A stretch of 64,000 nucleotides of DNA from Streptomyces sp. NBC_00576. GTDB taxonomy: Bacteria > Actinomycetota > Actinomycetes > Streptomycetales > Streptomycetaceae. The DNA lies in NCBI RefSeq assembly GCF_036345175.1, contig NZ_CP107780.1:7564001-7628000 (forward strand). The letters are read 5' to 3'. Positions 26,471-34,770 of the stretch are shown here, in pieces; position 1 is the stretch's first letter; the number at the start of each line of letters is the position of its first letter. Both the position numbers and the translations under genes were made by a program. The notes under the pieces were generated by a model. It was not told the origin of the DNA, ran no database searches, and was given only the letters and a program-made list of their open reading frames with translations.

Positions 26471-27388
26471 GTGCTCATCTTCGCCGCCTCCGACAAGGGA
26501 GGCACGGGCCGCTCGGTCACCAGTGCCAACCTCGCCTACCACCGGGCGCTCGCCGGTGACGACGTCTGCTACCTGGACTTCGACTTCGGCTCACCCACGG
26601 CCGCCGCCGTCTTCGACGTCGACATAGCGCAGCGTGAGGTCGGCGACCGCGGCCTGCACTCCTATCTGGAGGGCGACGTCGGCGAACCGGCCCGCGTCGA
26701 TGTCTGGGCCCAGACCGAACACCGGGTGCTGACCAACCGGCCGCCCGGCTCCGGCCGCCTCGTCCTCATGCCCGGTGACCTCGGCGGCGGCGAGTTCTCC
26801 ACCACCGGCGAGAACCTGCGCCGCTGCGTCGACCTGCTGCTGCGGCTCAACAGCGAGTTCGACCTGATCATCGTCGACCTGAGCGCCGGCCGCAGCTACG
26901 CCGTCGAAATGGCCCTCAAAGCCACCGCGGAACCGCAGTTGCGCGGCATCGAGGCCCGCTGGCTGGTCTTCCACCGCTGGACCCGCCAGCATGTGATGGC
27001 CGCCGCCGGGTTGGTCTTCGGCCCGCGCGGCATCATGGCCGGCGGTATCGCCCGGGGCCACACGGAGGAGGCGCTGCGCGGCGCCATCCGCTTCGTACGG
27101 GCCGCCGTACCCGATCCCGAGTCGTCACTGTGGTCGCAGGTGGCGCCCACCCAGTCGGCGTGGATGCGCGAATGCGACGCCGACCTCCAGTCGCTCGCCT
27201 CCAACCGCGGTATCGGATATACGCAAGTGCTGGGCTCCGTACCGCTGGAGCCCGTTCTGCAGTGGCGCGAGCAGCTCATCACCGACGAGGACGTCCTCGA
27301 CAGCCAGATCGCCAACATGGAGACCTGGCAGGCGATGAGCGACCTCGCCGGCCGGCTCACCGACGACAAGTACTGGGGGCAGCCGTGA
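26471..27388 (+). CDS. SCO2523 family variant P-loop protein (MinD/ParA-like)
   Basis: A 305-aa protein with the SIMIBI-class fold of ParA/MinD ATPases. The N-terminal loop reads SDKGGTGRSVTSANLA: the deviant Walker A signature Lys is kept (KGG), but the phosphate-binding Lys of GKS/T is Arg (GRS). The switch region CYLDFDFGSPTA and the Walker B-like strand FDLIIVDLSAG are present. Loss of the P-loop Lys suggests weak or no ATP hydrolysis. It probably forms a nucleotide-binding scaffold or regulatory partner in the cassette. Its stop overlaps the next start (GTGA). Confidence 0.88.
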   Translation: MLIFAASDKGGTGRSVTSANLAYHRALAGDDVCYLDFDFGSPTAAAVFDVDIAQREVGDRGLHSYLEGDVGEPARVDVWAQTEHRVLTNRPPGSGRLVLMPGDLGGGEFSTTGENLRRCVDLLLRLNSEFDLIIVDLSAGRSYAVEMALKATAEPQLRGIEARWLVFHRWTRQHVMAAAGLVFGPRGIMAGGIARGHTEEALRGAIRFVRAAVPDPESSLWSQVAPTQSAWMRECDADLQSLASNRGIGYTQVLGSVPLEPVLQWREQLITDEDVLDSQIANMETWQAMSDLAGRLTDDKYWGQP

Positions 27389-28341
27389 CCGGCCCCGTGT
27401 TCCGCGAGACCGCGGCCGAACCCCGTACCCAGTCCGTACCGCTGTCCCATCTGTCCCTGGAACTGGGCCACTTGTACATGGAGGACTTCGCGGTCGGCCC
27501 CGAGCGGCTGCGCGAGCACTTCGCGGAGGTACGGATCTGGGTGGACGCCGCCAAGGCTTCCGCCGCCCGGCGACTGGGCGGCAAACGGCCCCGGATCAGC
27601 ACCTGTTTCCTCATCGACGACTACTTCACCCGCTTCTCCACCCCCGCCGAACTGATCCCGCTGGTCCTCGAAGAGGCAGACCGGGCCGGACTCACCATCG
27701 ACTACCTGGCCCGCGAGTCGGGCTGCGCCGTCGCCGACAAGGTCGAGCTGGCCGAATCCGTGATGCACCGCCTCGTCGAGTCCCCGCCGCCGGGCACCTA
27801 CGGCTCCCGCCCGCCGGTCGGCGACACCGGCTGGCTCGCCAACGGGCAGCGCACCCCCGGCGCACGCACCGCCATGGCCGAGGTCACCGAGTGGCAGCCA
27901 CCGCACGAGACCGCGGCCCGGGTCCACTCCGTCTTCATGGACGTCGAACTGTGGTCGCAGCGGGACGGCGGACGCCTGTGGTCCTGCCCGTTCCTCGCCG
28001 CCGTCTGGCAGCTGGCCCGGCTCGGACTGCTGCGCCACGGCGGGGAACCCGTGCTGGTTCCGCGCGCCCGGCCCACCGGGGGCTTCCCCCACGACTGGGA
28101 CGAACTGCCGCCGCTTCTCCAACTCACCGACTCCGCAGCGCCGTTCAGCGCCTACCGCACCTGCACCCTGGTGCCGAACCGCTTCCTGGCCGTCGAGGAC
28201 GCCGTCCGGCTCATCCTCGACCAGGTCGATGTGGACGACGGGGCGCTGGCCCAGGTCGACGAGCGCTCCGTCCGCGAGGGCGCGCCGGTGCCCGAGGCGG
28301 TCGCCCAGCGTGTCACGTACGTCTTCTACGAGGAGCCCTGA
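27385..28341 (+). CDS. SCO2522 family protein, function unknown
   Basis: A 318-aa soluble protein beginning VTGPVFRETAAEPRTQ; the GTG start overlaps the stop of the P-loop gene. A conserved-looking block RISTCFLIDDYFTRFSTPAEL near residue 75 contains paired Asp residues, and CTLVPNRFLAVEDAVRLIL lies near the C-terminus. No known catalytic motif is recognised. Co-translation with the P-loop protein suggests a direct partner. The next gene starts one base after its stop. Confidence 0.85.
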   Translation: MTGPVFRETAAEPRTQSVPLSHLSLELGHLYMEDFAVGPERLREHFAEVRIWVDAAKASAARRLGGKRPRISTCFLIDDYFTRFSTPAELIPLVLEEADRAGLTIDYLARESGCAVADKVELAESVMHRLVESPPPGTYGSRPPVGDTGWLANGQRTPGARTAMAEVTEWQPPHETAARVHSVFMDVELWSQRDGGRLWSCPFLAAVWQLARLGLLRHGGEPVLVPRARPTGGFPHDWDELPPLLQLTDSAAPFSAYRTCTLVPNRFLAVEDAVRLILDQVDVDDGALAQVDERSVREGAPVPEAVAQRVTYVFYEEP

Positions 28342-28342
28342 C

Positions 28343-29311
28343 ATGAGGCCCCGTGCGGAGACCGCGGCCCCCGTCCTCGCCTGCGGCGAGGTGCGCACCT
28401 GTCTGCTGCCCGCCTTCCAGGCACTGGACAGCCGCACCGCCGCCCAACTGCTCAGGCTGCGCGCCGACGAACGCGTCCGGGTCTCCGAGCGCCCCAACCT
28501 GTACGCGCTCTCACCGGACGTGCTCACGGGCGTCGACTGTCCGCTGCCCACCGCCAACGGCGCCAGGGTCCGGGCCGTCGGCACGGTGGCCGCCCGCGCC
28601 GCGCTCACCGAGGGGCGCGTGCTGCAGACCACGGCCTACTTCCGGATCCCGGCCACGGGACCCGACGTACGCCGGCCGTGGGGGCACTATCTCGTACAGC
28701 CCGGAGTTCTCGAACCCTTCGGGAAACTGCCCGAACAGGCCGTCGTGGAAGGAGTTCTGAAAGACAGCCAGCGAGGAGCGCTGGACCTCGGGATGATCGC
28801 CGAGAGCCTGCTCGCCCAACTGCTGAGGCATCCGCTGCTCGACCAGAAGGTTCCCTTCAAGTCCCGGCGCACACACCTGCGTTGGGCTGCACTGCGGGCT
28901 CCGGACGGCGCGGGGGCGTCGATCGAGAGCTTCATAGTGGCCGAAGAGGGCCTGCGGACCGTGCGGTTGCGGGTGCCGGACGGTACGCAGGCGGCCGCGG
29001 TGGCAGGACTCTGCGAGGACTTCGCGCTGCACGACTGGCTGCTCACGACCGTGGTCCGCATGCTCGACCGCAGCCGGACCGGGCCGGTGGACGGGCCGGA
29101 GGCGATCCTCGCGCTCCGCCCCGCCGTCGACCACCTGCTGCACGTGTGGATGCCACGCGCCCGAGTGGACCGGGATCTCGGCCGACTGTGGGACGTACTC
29201 GAACAGGAACCGGGTTTCACCCGCCAGTGGCAGACCCTGGTCCAGCGCATCCGCGATCAACTGGCCGTCCAGGCCATTCCGTTACTGCACAAGGCGCTGG
29301 CCATGAGCTGA
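28343..29311 (+). CDS. SCO2521 family protein, function unknown
   Basis: A 322-aa soluble protein beginning MRPRAETAAPVLACGEVRTC, one base after the stop of the preceding gene. It alternates beta-rich N-terminal sequence with a helical C-terminal half. No enzyme motif is recognised. Codon 314 (29282-29284) is TTA, the second in this cassette, so termination near the end of the protein would also depend on bldA. It is followed after 37 bp by the membrane gene of the cassette. Confidence 0.85.
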   Translation: MRPRAETAAPVLACGEVRTCLLPAFQALDSRTAAQLLRLRADERVRVSERPNLYALSPDVLTGVDCPLPTANGARVRAVGTVAARAALTEGRVLQTTAYFRIPATGPDVRRPWGHYLVQPGVLEPFGKLPEQAVVEGVLKDSQRGALDLGMIAESLLAQLLRHPLLDQKVPFKSRRTHLRWAALRAPDGAGASIESFIVAEEGLRTVRLRVPDGTQAAAVAGLCEDFALHDWLLTTVVRMLDRSRTGPVDGPEAILALRPAVDHLLHVWMPRARVDRDLGRLWDVLEQEPGFTRQWQTLVQRIRDQLAVQAIPLLHKALAMS

Positions 29312-29348
29312 CGCCGAAACTTCGCAACACCCGACGGGGGAGGTTGAG

Positions 29349-30407
29349 GTGAACGGAGCAATACAGGCACGACGAGCACAACAGGCCCAGCAGGCACAGC
29401 TGGCGCAACAGGCACAAGCACAGGCACAGCTGCAGGCCGCGGCCGGGCGACAGGAGCGCAACTCCAAGCTGCTGCGCAAGACGCTGATCACGGCCCTGGT
29501 GTCCGCGAGCACCTACGTACTCACCAACGTGCTCAACCGGCACGCGGACGAAGTCTGGAAACTGACGGTCACCATCGTCATCGGCGGCGCGGCCCTGATC
29601 GTCCAGTATCTGGTGGACTTCGAGGAACGACTCAACTCGATGGAACAGAGCCTCTCCACCCACCACGGGGAACTGCGGGCCGCGGTCGAGAAGAGCTTCG
29701 CGGGGATCAACGAGGCGACCGAACTCTTCAGCCAGGTGGACCGTTCGGTGCTCCGCTCCGACGGCGTGACCCGACTGGCCCGCGCCTACACGCAGTTGGG
29801 GCACCAGGAGTCCGAACTGGTGAAGACCTTCTCGCAGGAGGAGATCGGCCGTCTCGCCACCCAGATGGAGAACCTCAGCTCCGGCAGCGTGACCTGCATG
29901 GGCGAGAACAACGACTGGCTGATCGATCTCACCTCCTGTGTCGAGACGTCGATCGACGCCACCAGCACCGACCTGGACCGGCAGTTCTGGTACAGCGAGG
30001 CCGCGACCCGCTATCTGAAGGCGCAGGAGGACGCGATCCTGCACCGGGGAGTGAAGGTCCGGCGGCTGTTCCTGGTCAGGACCCGGACGGAGGCCAACGA
30101 GGAACTGGAGCGGATCTGCCAGAGCCACCGGGACCTGGGCATCGAGACGCGGATCGCGGTCCGGGAGCTGCTGCCGCCCAGCGCCCGGCTCCGCATGACG
30201 AACGACTTCATCGTCTTCGACGGTGAACTCTGCTACGAAACGGCGCCGGACGTGGACCAGAAGCCGGCCGAGACCACCCTCAAGACGGAAAGGGAGCACA
30301 TCGAGGAGCGGGTCAACCGGTTCAACGTCATCTGGGACGCCACGGAGCCTGCCAGCCCGCCCAGCACGGCCCCTGGTGCCTCCGGCGCGGGTTCGGGTTC
30401 CGCGTAA
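29349..30407 (+). CDS. Membrane protein with Gln/Ala-rich N-terminus and PLD-like C-terminal domain
   Basis: A 352-aa protein. Residues 6-40 are almost only Gln and Ala (QARRAQQAQQAQLAQQAQAQ), a likely coiled coil. Two helices follow, about 48-65 (TLITALVSASTYVLTNVL) and 75-92. Residues 95-150 form another coiled coil facing the cytoplasm. The C-terminal domain (about 170-325) has the alternating strand-helix pattern of phospholipase D-like folds, with FWYSEAATRYLKAQEDAI and GVKVRRLFLV, but no HxKxxxxD motif. GTG at 29349 follows GGGGAGG. It could be the membrane effector or sensor of the cassette; the fold call is tentative. Confidence 0.7.
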   Translation: MNGAIQARRAQQAQQAQLAQQAQAQAQLQAAAGRQERNSKLLRKTLITALVSASTYVLTNVLNRHADEVWKLTVTIVIGGAALIVQYLVDFEERLNSMEQSLSTHHGELRAAVEKSFAGINEATELFSQVDRSVLRSDGVTRLARAYTQLGHQESELVKTFSQEEIGRLATQMENLSSGSVTCMGENNDWLIDLTSCVETSIDATSTDLDRQFWYSEAATRYLKAQEDAILHRGVKVRRLFLVRTRTEANEELERICQSHRDLGIETRIAVRELLPPSARLRMTNDFIVFDGELCYETAPDVDQKPAETTLKTEREHIEERVNRFNVIWDATEPASPPSTAPGASGAGSGSA

Positions 30408-30431
30408 CGGCTACCCGGCTACCGGCTACCG

Positions 30432-30455
30432 GCTGACGGCTGTACGGCCGTCAGC
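30432..30455. terminator. Hairpin between convergent genes
   Basis: Perfect 9-bp arms GCTGACGGC and GCCGTCAGC with a 6-base loop; the right arm covers the beta-lactamase stop codon. It probably ends transcription in both directions. Three short CCGGCTA repeats precede it. Confidence 0.6.
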
Positions 30456-31410
30456 TCAGCGCCTCCGCCAGCACGCCCGCCGTCTTGGCCACCAGAGGGT
30501 GGTCGGCGGCGGCGTCCTGGTCGGGCTTGGCCGTCTGGACGGCCAGGACGATCGGCGTGCCGTCCTGCGTCCAGGCGATGCCCACGTTGTTGTTCGTGCC
30601 GTAGGAACCCGCGCCCGTCTTGTCGGCGATCGTCCAGGTCGGGGGCAGGGCGAGGCGGAAACGGTTGCCGCTGGTCGTGTTGTTCAGCAGCCAGTGGGTG
30701 AGGAGTGCGCGGTCCGGACGGTTCAGCGCGTCACCGAGGACGAGACGGGCGTACGTACGGCCGATCGCGTACGGCGTCGTCGTGTCCGTGATCCGCCACG
30801 GCTCGGCCGAGTTGAGCTCGGTCTCCCACCGGTCGAGGCGCGTCACCGGGTCGCCGACCGAGCGGGCGAAGCGGGTGATCGCGGTGGGGCCGCGCAGTTC
30901 GCGCAGGAGCAGGTTGCCGGCCGTGTTGTCGCTGAACCGGATGGCCACATCGGCGAGTTCGGCGACCGTCATGCCCTCGGCGAGGTGCTCCTCGGTCTGC
31001 GTCGAGCCGTCGACCAGGTCGTCGGCCGTGTAGTGGACGCGCTTGGACAGGACTTCGCCGGCGCGGTCCAGGTCGCGCAGTACGGCCGCCGCCGCGAGGG
31101 TCTTGAAGAGCGAGCAGACCGGGAAACGTTCGTCGGCGCGGTGCCGGACCGTCTGCTTCGTACCGAGGTTGTGCGCGAACACACCTACGCGGGCGCCGTG
31201 TTCGGCCTCCAGGGCGCGCAGGCGGGCGGTGACGTCGGGGTCGGTGGTGGTTGCTTCCGCCGCCTGCGCGGGCGTGCCCGCCAGAAGGCTCGCCGCCGTT
31301 GCCGCGCCGGCGGTGAGCAGGGTGCGTCGGGTCGGCCGGAACTTCACGGGGGCCTTCGTGGTGCCTAAGATCTTGCTCTCCTCTGTCGGGGTCCTTTGAC
31401 GATCTACCAT
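30451..31410 (-). CDS. Class A beta-lactamase, Tat-exported
   Basis: A 319-aa serine beta-lactamase. All class A motifs are in place: S100-x-x-K103 in CSLFK, S160-D-N in FSDNTAGN, E196-x-x-L-N in WETELN, and K264-T-G in DKTGAG. The N-terminus has a twin-arginine signal (TRRTLLTAGAATAASLLAG, cleavage after AQA near 50). ATG at 31410 is the divergent start; codon 15 (31366-31368) is TTA, so expression depends on bldA. It should hydrolyse penicillins outside the cell. A penicillin-binding accessory role cannot be excluded. Confidence 0.95.
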   Translation of the reverse strand: MVDRQRTPTEESKILGTTKAPVKFRPTRRTLLTAGAATAASLLAGTPAQAAEATTTDPDVTARLRALEAEHGARVGVFAHNLGTKQTVRHRADERFPVCSLFKTLAAAAVLRDLDRAGEVLSKRVHYTADDLVDGSTQTEEHLAEGMTVAELADVAIRFSDNTAGNLLLRELRGPTAITRFARSVGDPVTRLDRWETELNSAEPWRITDTTTPYAIGRTYARLVLGDALNRPDRALLTHWLLNNTTSGNRFRLALPPTWTIADKTGAGSYGTNNNVGIAWTQDGTPIVLAVQTAKPDQDAAADHPLVAKTAGVLAEALS

Positions 31411-31498
31411 GATCGACGCCCGCTCCCCATACCTTGGTTGCGCTGCCGTAGACCTTCGGGGGACGGCGGGGTGTGCCCTGCCCCGGAACAGTGAAGAC

Positions 31499-32620
31499 AT
31501 GGAGAAGACCAGGAAGACAGGGATCAGCCGGGCGCAGTTCCTGGCAGGCACCGCAGCTGTCGGGCTCGCGGGGGCGTTACTGCCGGCGGCCGGGGCGCGG
31601 GCGGCGGAGCGGCACGGTGGCGGCCTGACCCGCCGGGGAGTCGTCTACACCCTCGTTGACGGCGAGACCCCGGCGACCGGCTTCAACCGCGCCCGTATGC
31701 GCGCCGACATCCGCGCGATCCGCGACGACCTGCACGCCGACACCGTCGAGGTCACGGGCGACGGGGTCGAGCGGCTGAACGCCACCGCCTCCGAGGTCGC
31801 CGAACGCGGGATGCACGTCTGGCTGCAACCGACCCTCGGAGACGTCCCGGAACGGGACATCCTCGAACACCTCGCGGAGACCGGGCGGCACGCGGAGCGG
31901 CTGCGGCGGCAGGGGGCAAGTGTCGAGTTCAGCGTGGGCTGCGAGTTCTGGCTGTTCGTACCGGGCATCGTCCCCGGGGACACCGTCCTGGAGCGGATCG
32001 AGAACCTCCTCGCCGGCACGGTGGACTGGGAGAGGATGCAGCGCCGCCTGGACCGTTTCACGGCGAAGGCGGCGGCCGTCGGACGTTCCGTCTTCCACGG
32101 ACGGCTGAGCTACGCCGCCGCCCAGGACGACAAGGTCGACTGGAACCTCTTCGACGTCATCGGCATCGACTACTACTCGTACTTCCCCAACAGGGCGGAC
32201 TACGTAAAGGAGTTGAGTCGCCACCTGCGCTGGGGCAAGCCGCTGGCCATCACCGAGTTCGGTACCTGTACGTACGAGGGGGCACCACAGGCGGGCGGCA
32301 TGGGCTGGTACGTCGTCGACTACGACAAGGTTCCGCCGGAGATCAAGGGCGACCTCGTGCGCAGCGAACACACCCAGGCCGCCTATCTCACCGATCTGCT
32401 GGACGTCTTCGAGTCCATGGGCCTGTACGCGGCAATGGCCTTCGAGTTCGGGACCGCCGACGCCGAACACCGCCCCGACAGCCCCCGCTACGACCTCGAC
32501 ATGGCGAGCTACGGCATCGCCAAGGCAGTCAAAAACCGTCCAGGCGACCTGAGTTCACCCTGGCACTGGGAGCCGAAGGAGGCGTTCCACGCGGTTGCCC
32601 GACGGTACGCCTGTAGGTAG
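31499..32620 (+). CDS. Tat-exported TIM-barrel protein, glycosidase-like
   Basis: A 373-aa exported protein. The signal region ISRAQFLAGTAAVGLAGALLPAAG ends at ARAA near residue 38. The mature part looks like a clan GH-A barrel: a Glu at the end of a strand in SVGCEFWL (about 145) and another in AITEFGT (about 257), at the spacing of acid/base and nucleophile; FDVIGIDYYSYF lies between them. Streptomyces homologues are, as I recall, sometimes labelled abortive infection protein, without evidence I know of. Codon 27 (31577-31579), inside the signal peptide, is TTA. It is divergent from the beta-lactamase with 88 bp between the starts. Confidence 0.7.
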   Translation: MEKTRKTGISRAQFLAGTAAVGLAGALLPAAGARAAERHGGGLTRRGVVYTLVDGETPATGFNRARMRADIRAIRDDLHADTVEVTGDGVERLNATASEVAERGMHVWLQPTLGDVPERDILEHLAETGRHAERLRRQGASVEFSVGCEFWLFVPGIVPGDTVLERIENLLAGTVDWERMQRRLDRFTAKAAAVGRSVFHGRLSYAAAQDDKVDWNLFDVIGIDYYSYFPNRADYVKELSRHLRWGKPLAITEFGTCTYEGAPQAGGMGWYVVDYDKVPPEIKGDLVRSEHTQAAYLTDLLDVFESMGLYAAMAFEFGTADAEHRPDSPRYDLDMASYGIAKAVKNRPGDLSSPWHWEPKEAFHAVARRYACR

Positions 32621-32640
32621 GTGTGGGTACCGAGAATTCC

Positions 32641-32799
32641 TTCGCCCCCGCCGCCCCTACCCGTCCCTTCCTCGGGGGCTCCGCCCCCGAACCCCCGCTC
32701 CTCAAACGCCGGAGAGGCTGAAATACCAGCGCAGGCCGGCGGTCTGGGGGCGCAGCCCCCAGGTACGGGATGGGACGGGTAGGGGCGGCGGGGCCGAAG
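32641..32799. repeat. Intergenic repeat with long inverted arms, copy A
   Basis: Arms of 27 bp (32641-32667 and 32773-32799) match with one mismatch; the left arm includes GCCGCCCCTACCCGTCCC. The core holds two more hairpins, GGGGGCTCCGCCCCC and CTGGGGGCGCAGCCCCCAG. It fills the gap between two convergent genes and would also act as a terminator. Part of a family with the repeats near 41.9 and 59.0 kb. Confidence 0.8.
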
Positions 32800-32809
32800 A
32801 CACTGCTCC

Positions 32810-33688
32810 TCAGACGTCTCGCCGGTCCACGACCACCACCGCCACGATCCCCGCAAGTACCGCCCACGCCCCGAACGCCACCCAGCTTCCCGTCACCGTC
32901 TCGGGATAGAAGCGCGGGTAGATGATGTGCTGATTGTGCCCGTACGACGCGTCCACCAGCCGGGTCCAGGCGTTGTAGGGCAGCGCGTCCCGGACGGCGG
33001 CCGTCCAGCGGTAGCGGTCGGTGATGAAGGCGGGCAGGAGGAGCAGTACCCCGGTGATGGCCACCATCGTCGTAGCACTGTGCCGGATCACCGCGCCCAG
33101 GCCCATGCCGGCCAGCGCACAGACCGGCGCCAGCAGGGCCGACGCGACGACCACCCGCCAGGCGCCCGGGTAGGAGAGTGCCACGTCGGCGTTCCGGCCG
33201 GACAGGACGGCCTGCGTCGCCGCGAAGGAGACCCCGGCGGTGAACGCTCCGTACACCGTCATGACCGCCGTCACGACCGTCACCTTCGCCGCCATCAGCG
33301 CACGGCGGGCCGGCACGGCCGCGAACGTCGTACGGATCAGCCCCGTCCCGTACTCGCCGACGATCGTGATCGCGCCGATGCTCGCCGCCGCGAGGATCAG
33401 GATCATCGCGGCGCCGGAGGTGAAGGCGTCCCGCAGGGCCAACTCGGCGTTGGCGTCCCGCATCATGGGCGTCATATGGCGATAGTTGGCGAAGTGGGTG
33501 CGGGCGGAGTTGGCGTTGAAGGCGATGATGGCGAGGGAGCTGGCGCCGAGCGCCCAGTAGGTCGAGCGCAGCGACCGGAGCTTGATCCACTCGGCGGCCA
33601 GCAGGTCGGTGAAGCGGGCCGTGGTCGGCCTTGTCATCGGCGGTGCCTGAACGGCGGGTGTCTTCGGGCCTGTTGTCGCGGTCGTCAT
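32810..33688 (-). CDS. ABC-2 type exporter permease
   Basis: A 292-aa membrane protein with six predicted helices. It starts with a Thr/Pro-rich cytoplasmic tail, then AEWIKLRSLRSTYWAL, the usual entry into helix 1 of this family, and includes TIVGEYGTGLIRTTFAAVPARR in the second loop. Start and ATPase stop overlap (TGATG). With the ATPase it forms a drug or lipid exporter; the two-component system transcribed divergently probably controls it. Confidence 0.93.
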   Translation of the reverse strand: MTTATTGPKTPAVQAPPMTRPTTARFTDLLAAEWIKLRSLRSTYWALGASSLAIIAFNANSARTHFANYRHMTPMMRDANAELALRDAFTSGAAMILILAAASIGAITIVGEYGTGLIRTTFAAVPARRALMAAKVTVVTAVMTVYGAFTAGVSFAATQAVLSGRNADVALSYPGAWRVVVASALLAPVCALAGMGLGAVIRHSATTMVAITGVLLLLPAFITDRYRWTAAVRDALPYNAWTRLVDASYGHNQHIIYPRFYPETVTGSWVAFGAWAVLAGIVAVVVVDRRDV

Positions 33689-34638
33689 CAACGTGCTCCG
33701 GTTCGTCGGTGGTCGTCCCCGGCCAGGAACTCGGCGCTGTCGGCGGTCAGTTCCATGAAGGCGGCCTCCAATGAGGCGTTGTGCGGGGTGAGTTCGTGGA
33801 TCGGCAGCCGGTGGTGCAGGGCGAGGTCGCCGATGCGCTCCGGGCTGACCCCCGTCACGGTGAGGCCCTGCCCGCCGGGGTCGCCCAGGCCGCCGTACGG
33901 CGTCACTTCGGCGCCCTCCGCGACGAGCACGGTCTCCAGCGCCCCGGGGTCCGGTGTCCGTACGCGTACGGACATACGGGTGCCGCGTGCCGCGAACGCC
34001 TTCAGGGACTCGGCGGCGATCAGCTCGCCCCGGCCGATCACCACCAACTCGTCGGCGGTGTGCTCCATTTCGGACATGAGATGGCTGGAGACGAAGACGG
34101 TCCGCCCTTCGGCGGCGAGCCGCCTGAACAGTCGGCGTACCCACAGCACACCTTCCGGGTCGAGGCCGTTGAGGGGTTCGTCGAACAGCAGCACCGGCGG
34201 GTCGCCGAGCAGAGCGGTGGCGATGCCGAGGCGCTGTCGCATGCCCAGCGAGTAGCCGCCGATCCGGCGCCGGGCCGCCGTCCCCGCCAGCCCCACCTCC
34301 TCCAGGACCTCGTCGACCCGCCCGCCAGGGATGCGGTTGCTGCGCGCGAGGGCCGCCAGATGGGCCCGCGCGGTGCGTCCGCCGTGCACATCGCCCGCGT
34401 CGAGGAGCGCGCCGACGTGACGCAGCCCGCGCGGATGCCGGCGGAAGGGCTGCCCGCCCACGGTGGCGGTGCCGCCGCTCGGTTCTATGAGGCCCAGCAG
34501 CATGCGCAGGGTCGTGGTCTTGCCGGCGCCGTTCGGGCCGAGAAAGCCCGTGACGTGCCCCGGACGGACGGTGAAGGAGAGATGGTCGACGGCGGTCGTC
34601 GACCCGTAACGCTTCGTCAGTTCTTCGACTTCGATCAC
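33688..34638 (-). CDS. ABC exporter ATPase, DrrA-like
   Basis: A 316-aa ATP-binding protein. Walker A is GPNGAGKTT, the signature is YSLGMRQRLGIA, Walker B LLFDEPLNGLD, with the switch His in SSHLMSEM. The C-terminal 90 residues are the extension of the bacitracin/daunorubicin exporter group. GTG at 34638 is the chosen start; ATG at 34674 is possible. The gene is divergent from a kinase gene, 132 bp away. Confidence 0.93.
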   Translation of the reverse strand: MIEVEELTKRYGSTTAVDHLSFTVRPGHVTGFLGPNGAGKTTTLRMLLGLIEPSGGTATVGGQPFRRHPRGLRHVGALLDAGDVHGGRTARAHLAALARSNRIPGGRVDEVLEEVGLAGTAARRRIGGYSLGMRQRLGIATALLGDPPVLLFDEPLNGLDPEGVLWVRRLFRRLAAEGRTVFVSSHLMSEMEHTADELVVIGRGELIAAESLKAFAARGTRMSVRVRTPDPGALETVLVAEGAEVTPYGGLGDPGGQGLTVTGVSPERIGDLALHHRLPIHELTPHNASLEAAFMELTADSAEFLAGDDHRRTGAR

Positions 34639-34770
34639 GACAACACCGTCCCGCCGCAGACGGTGTCCGGGCATCGCCCCGTAGCCGACACTCCAACCCG
34701 CCCGCTGTCGACCCAGGTTGTACGCCCATGGGCCGATGTCCGTCCCCAACGGCCCGCCTACGATCGGCAC

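Noticed and set aside
31409..31498. Longer start for the TIM-barrel protein
   Set aside because: It would overlap the beta-lactamase start and place non-signal residues before a clear signal peptide.
32641..32799. Insertion sequence
   Set aside because: The element has inverted arms but no room for a transposase and no clear target-site duplication.
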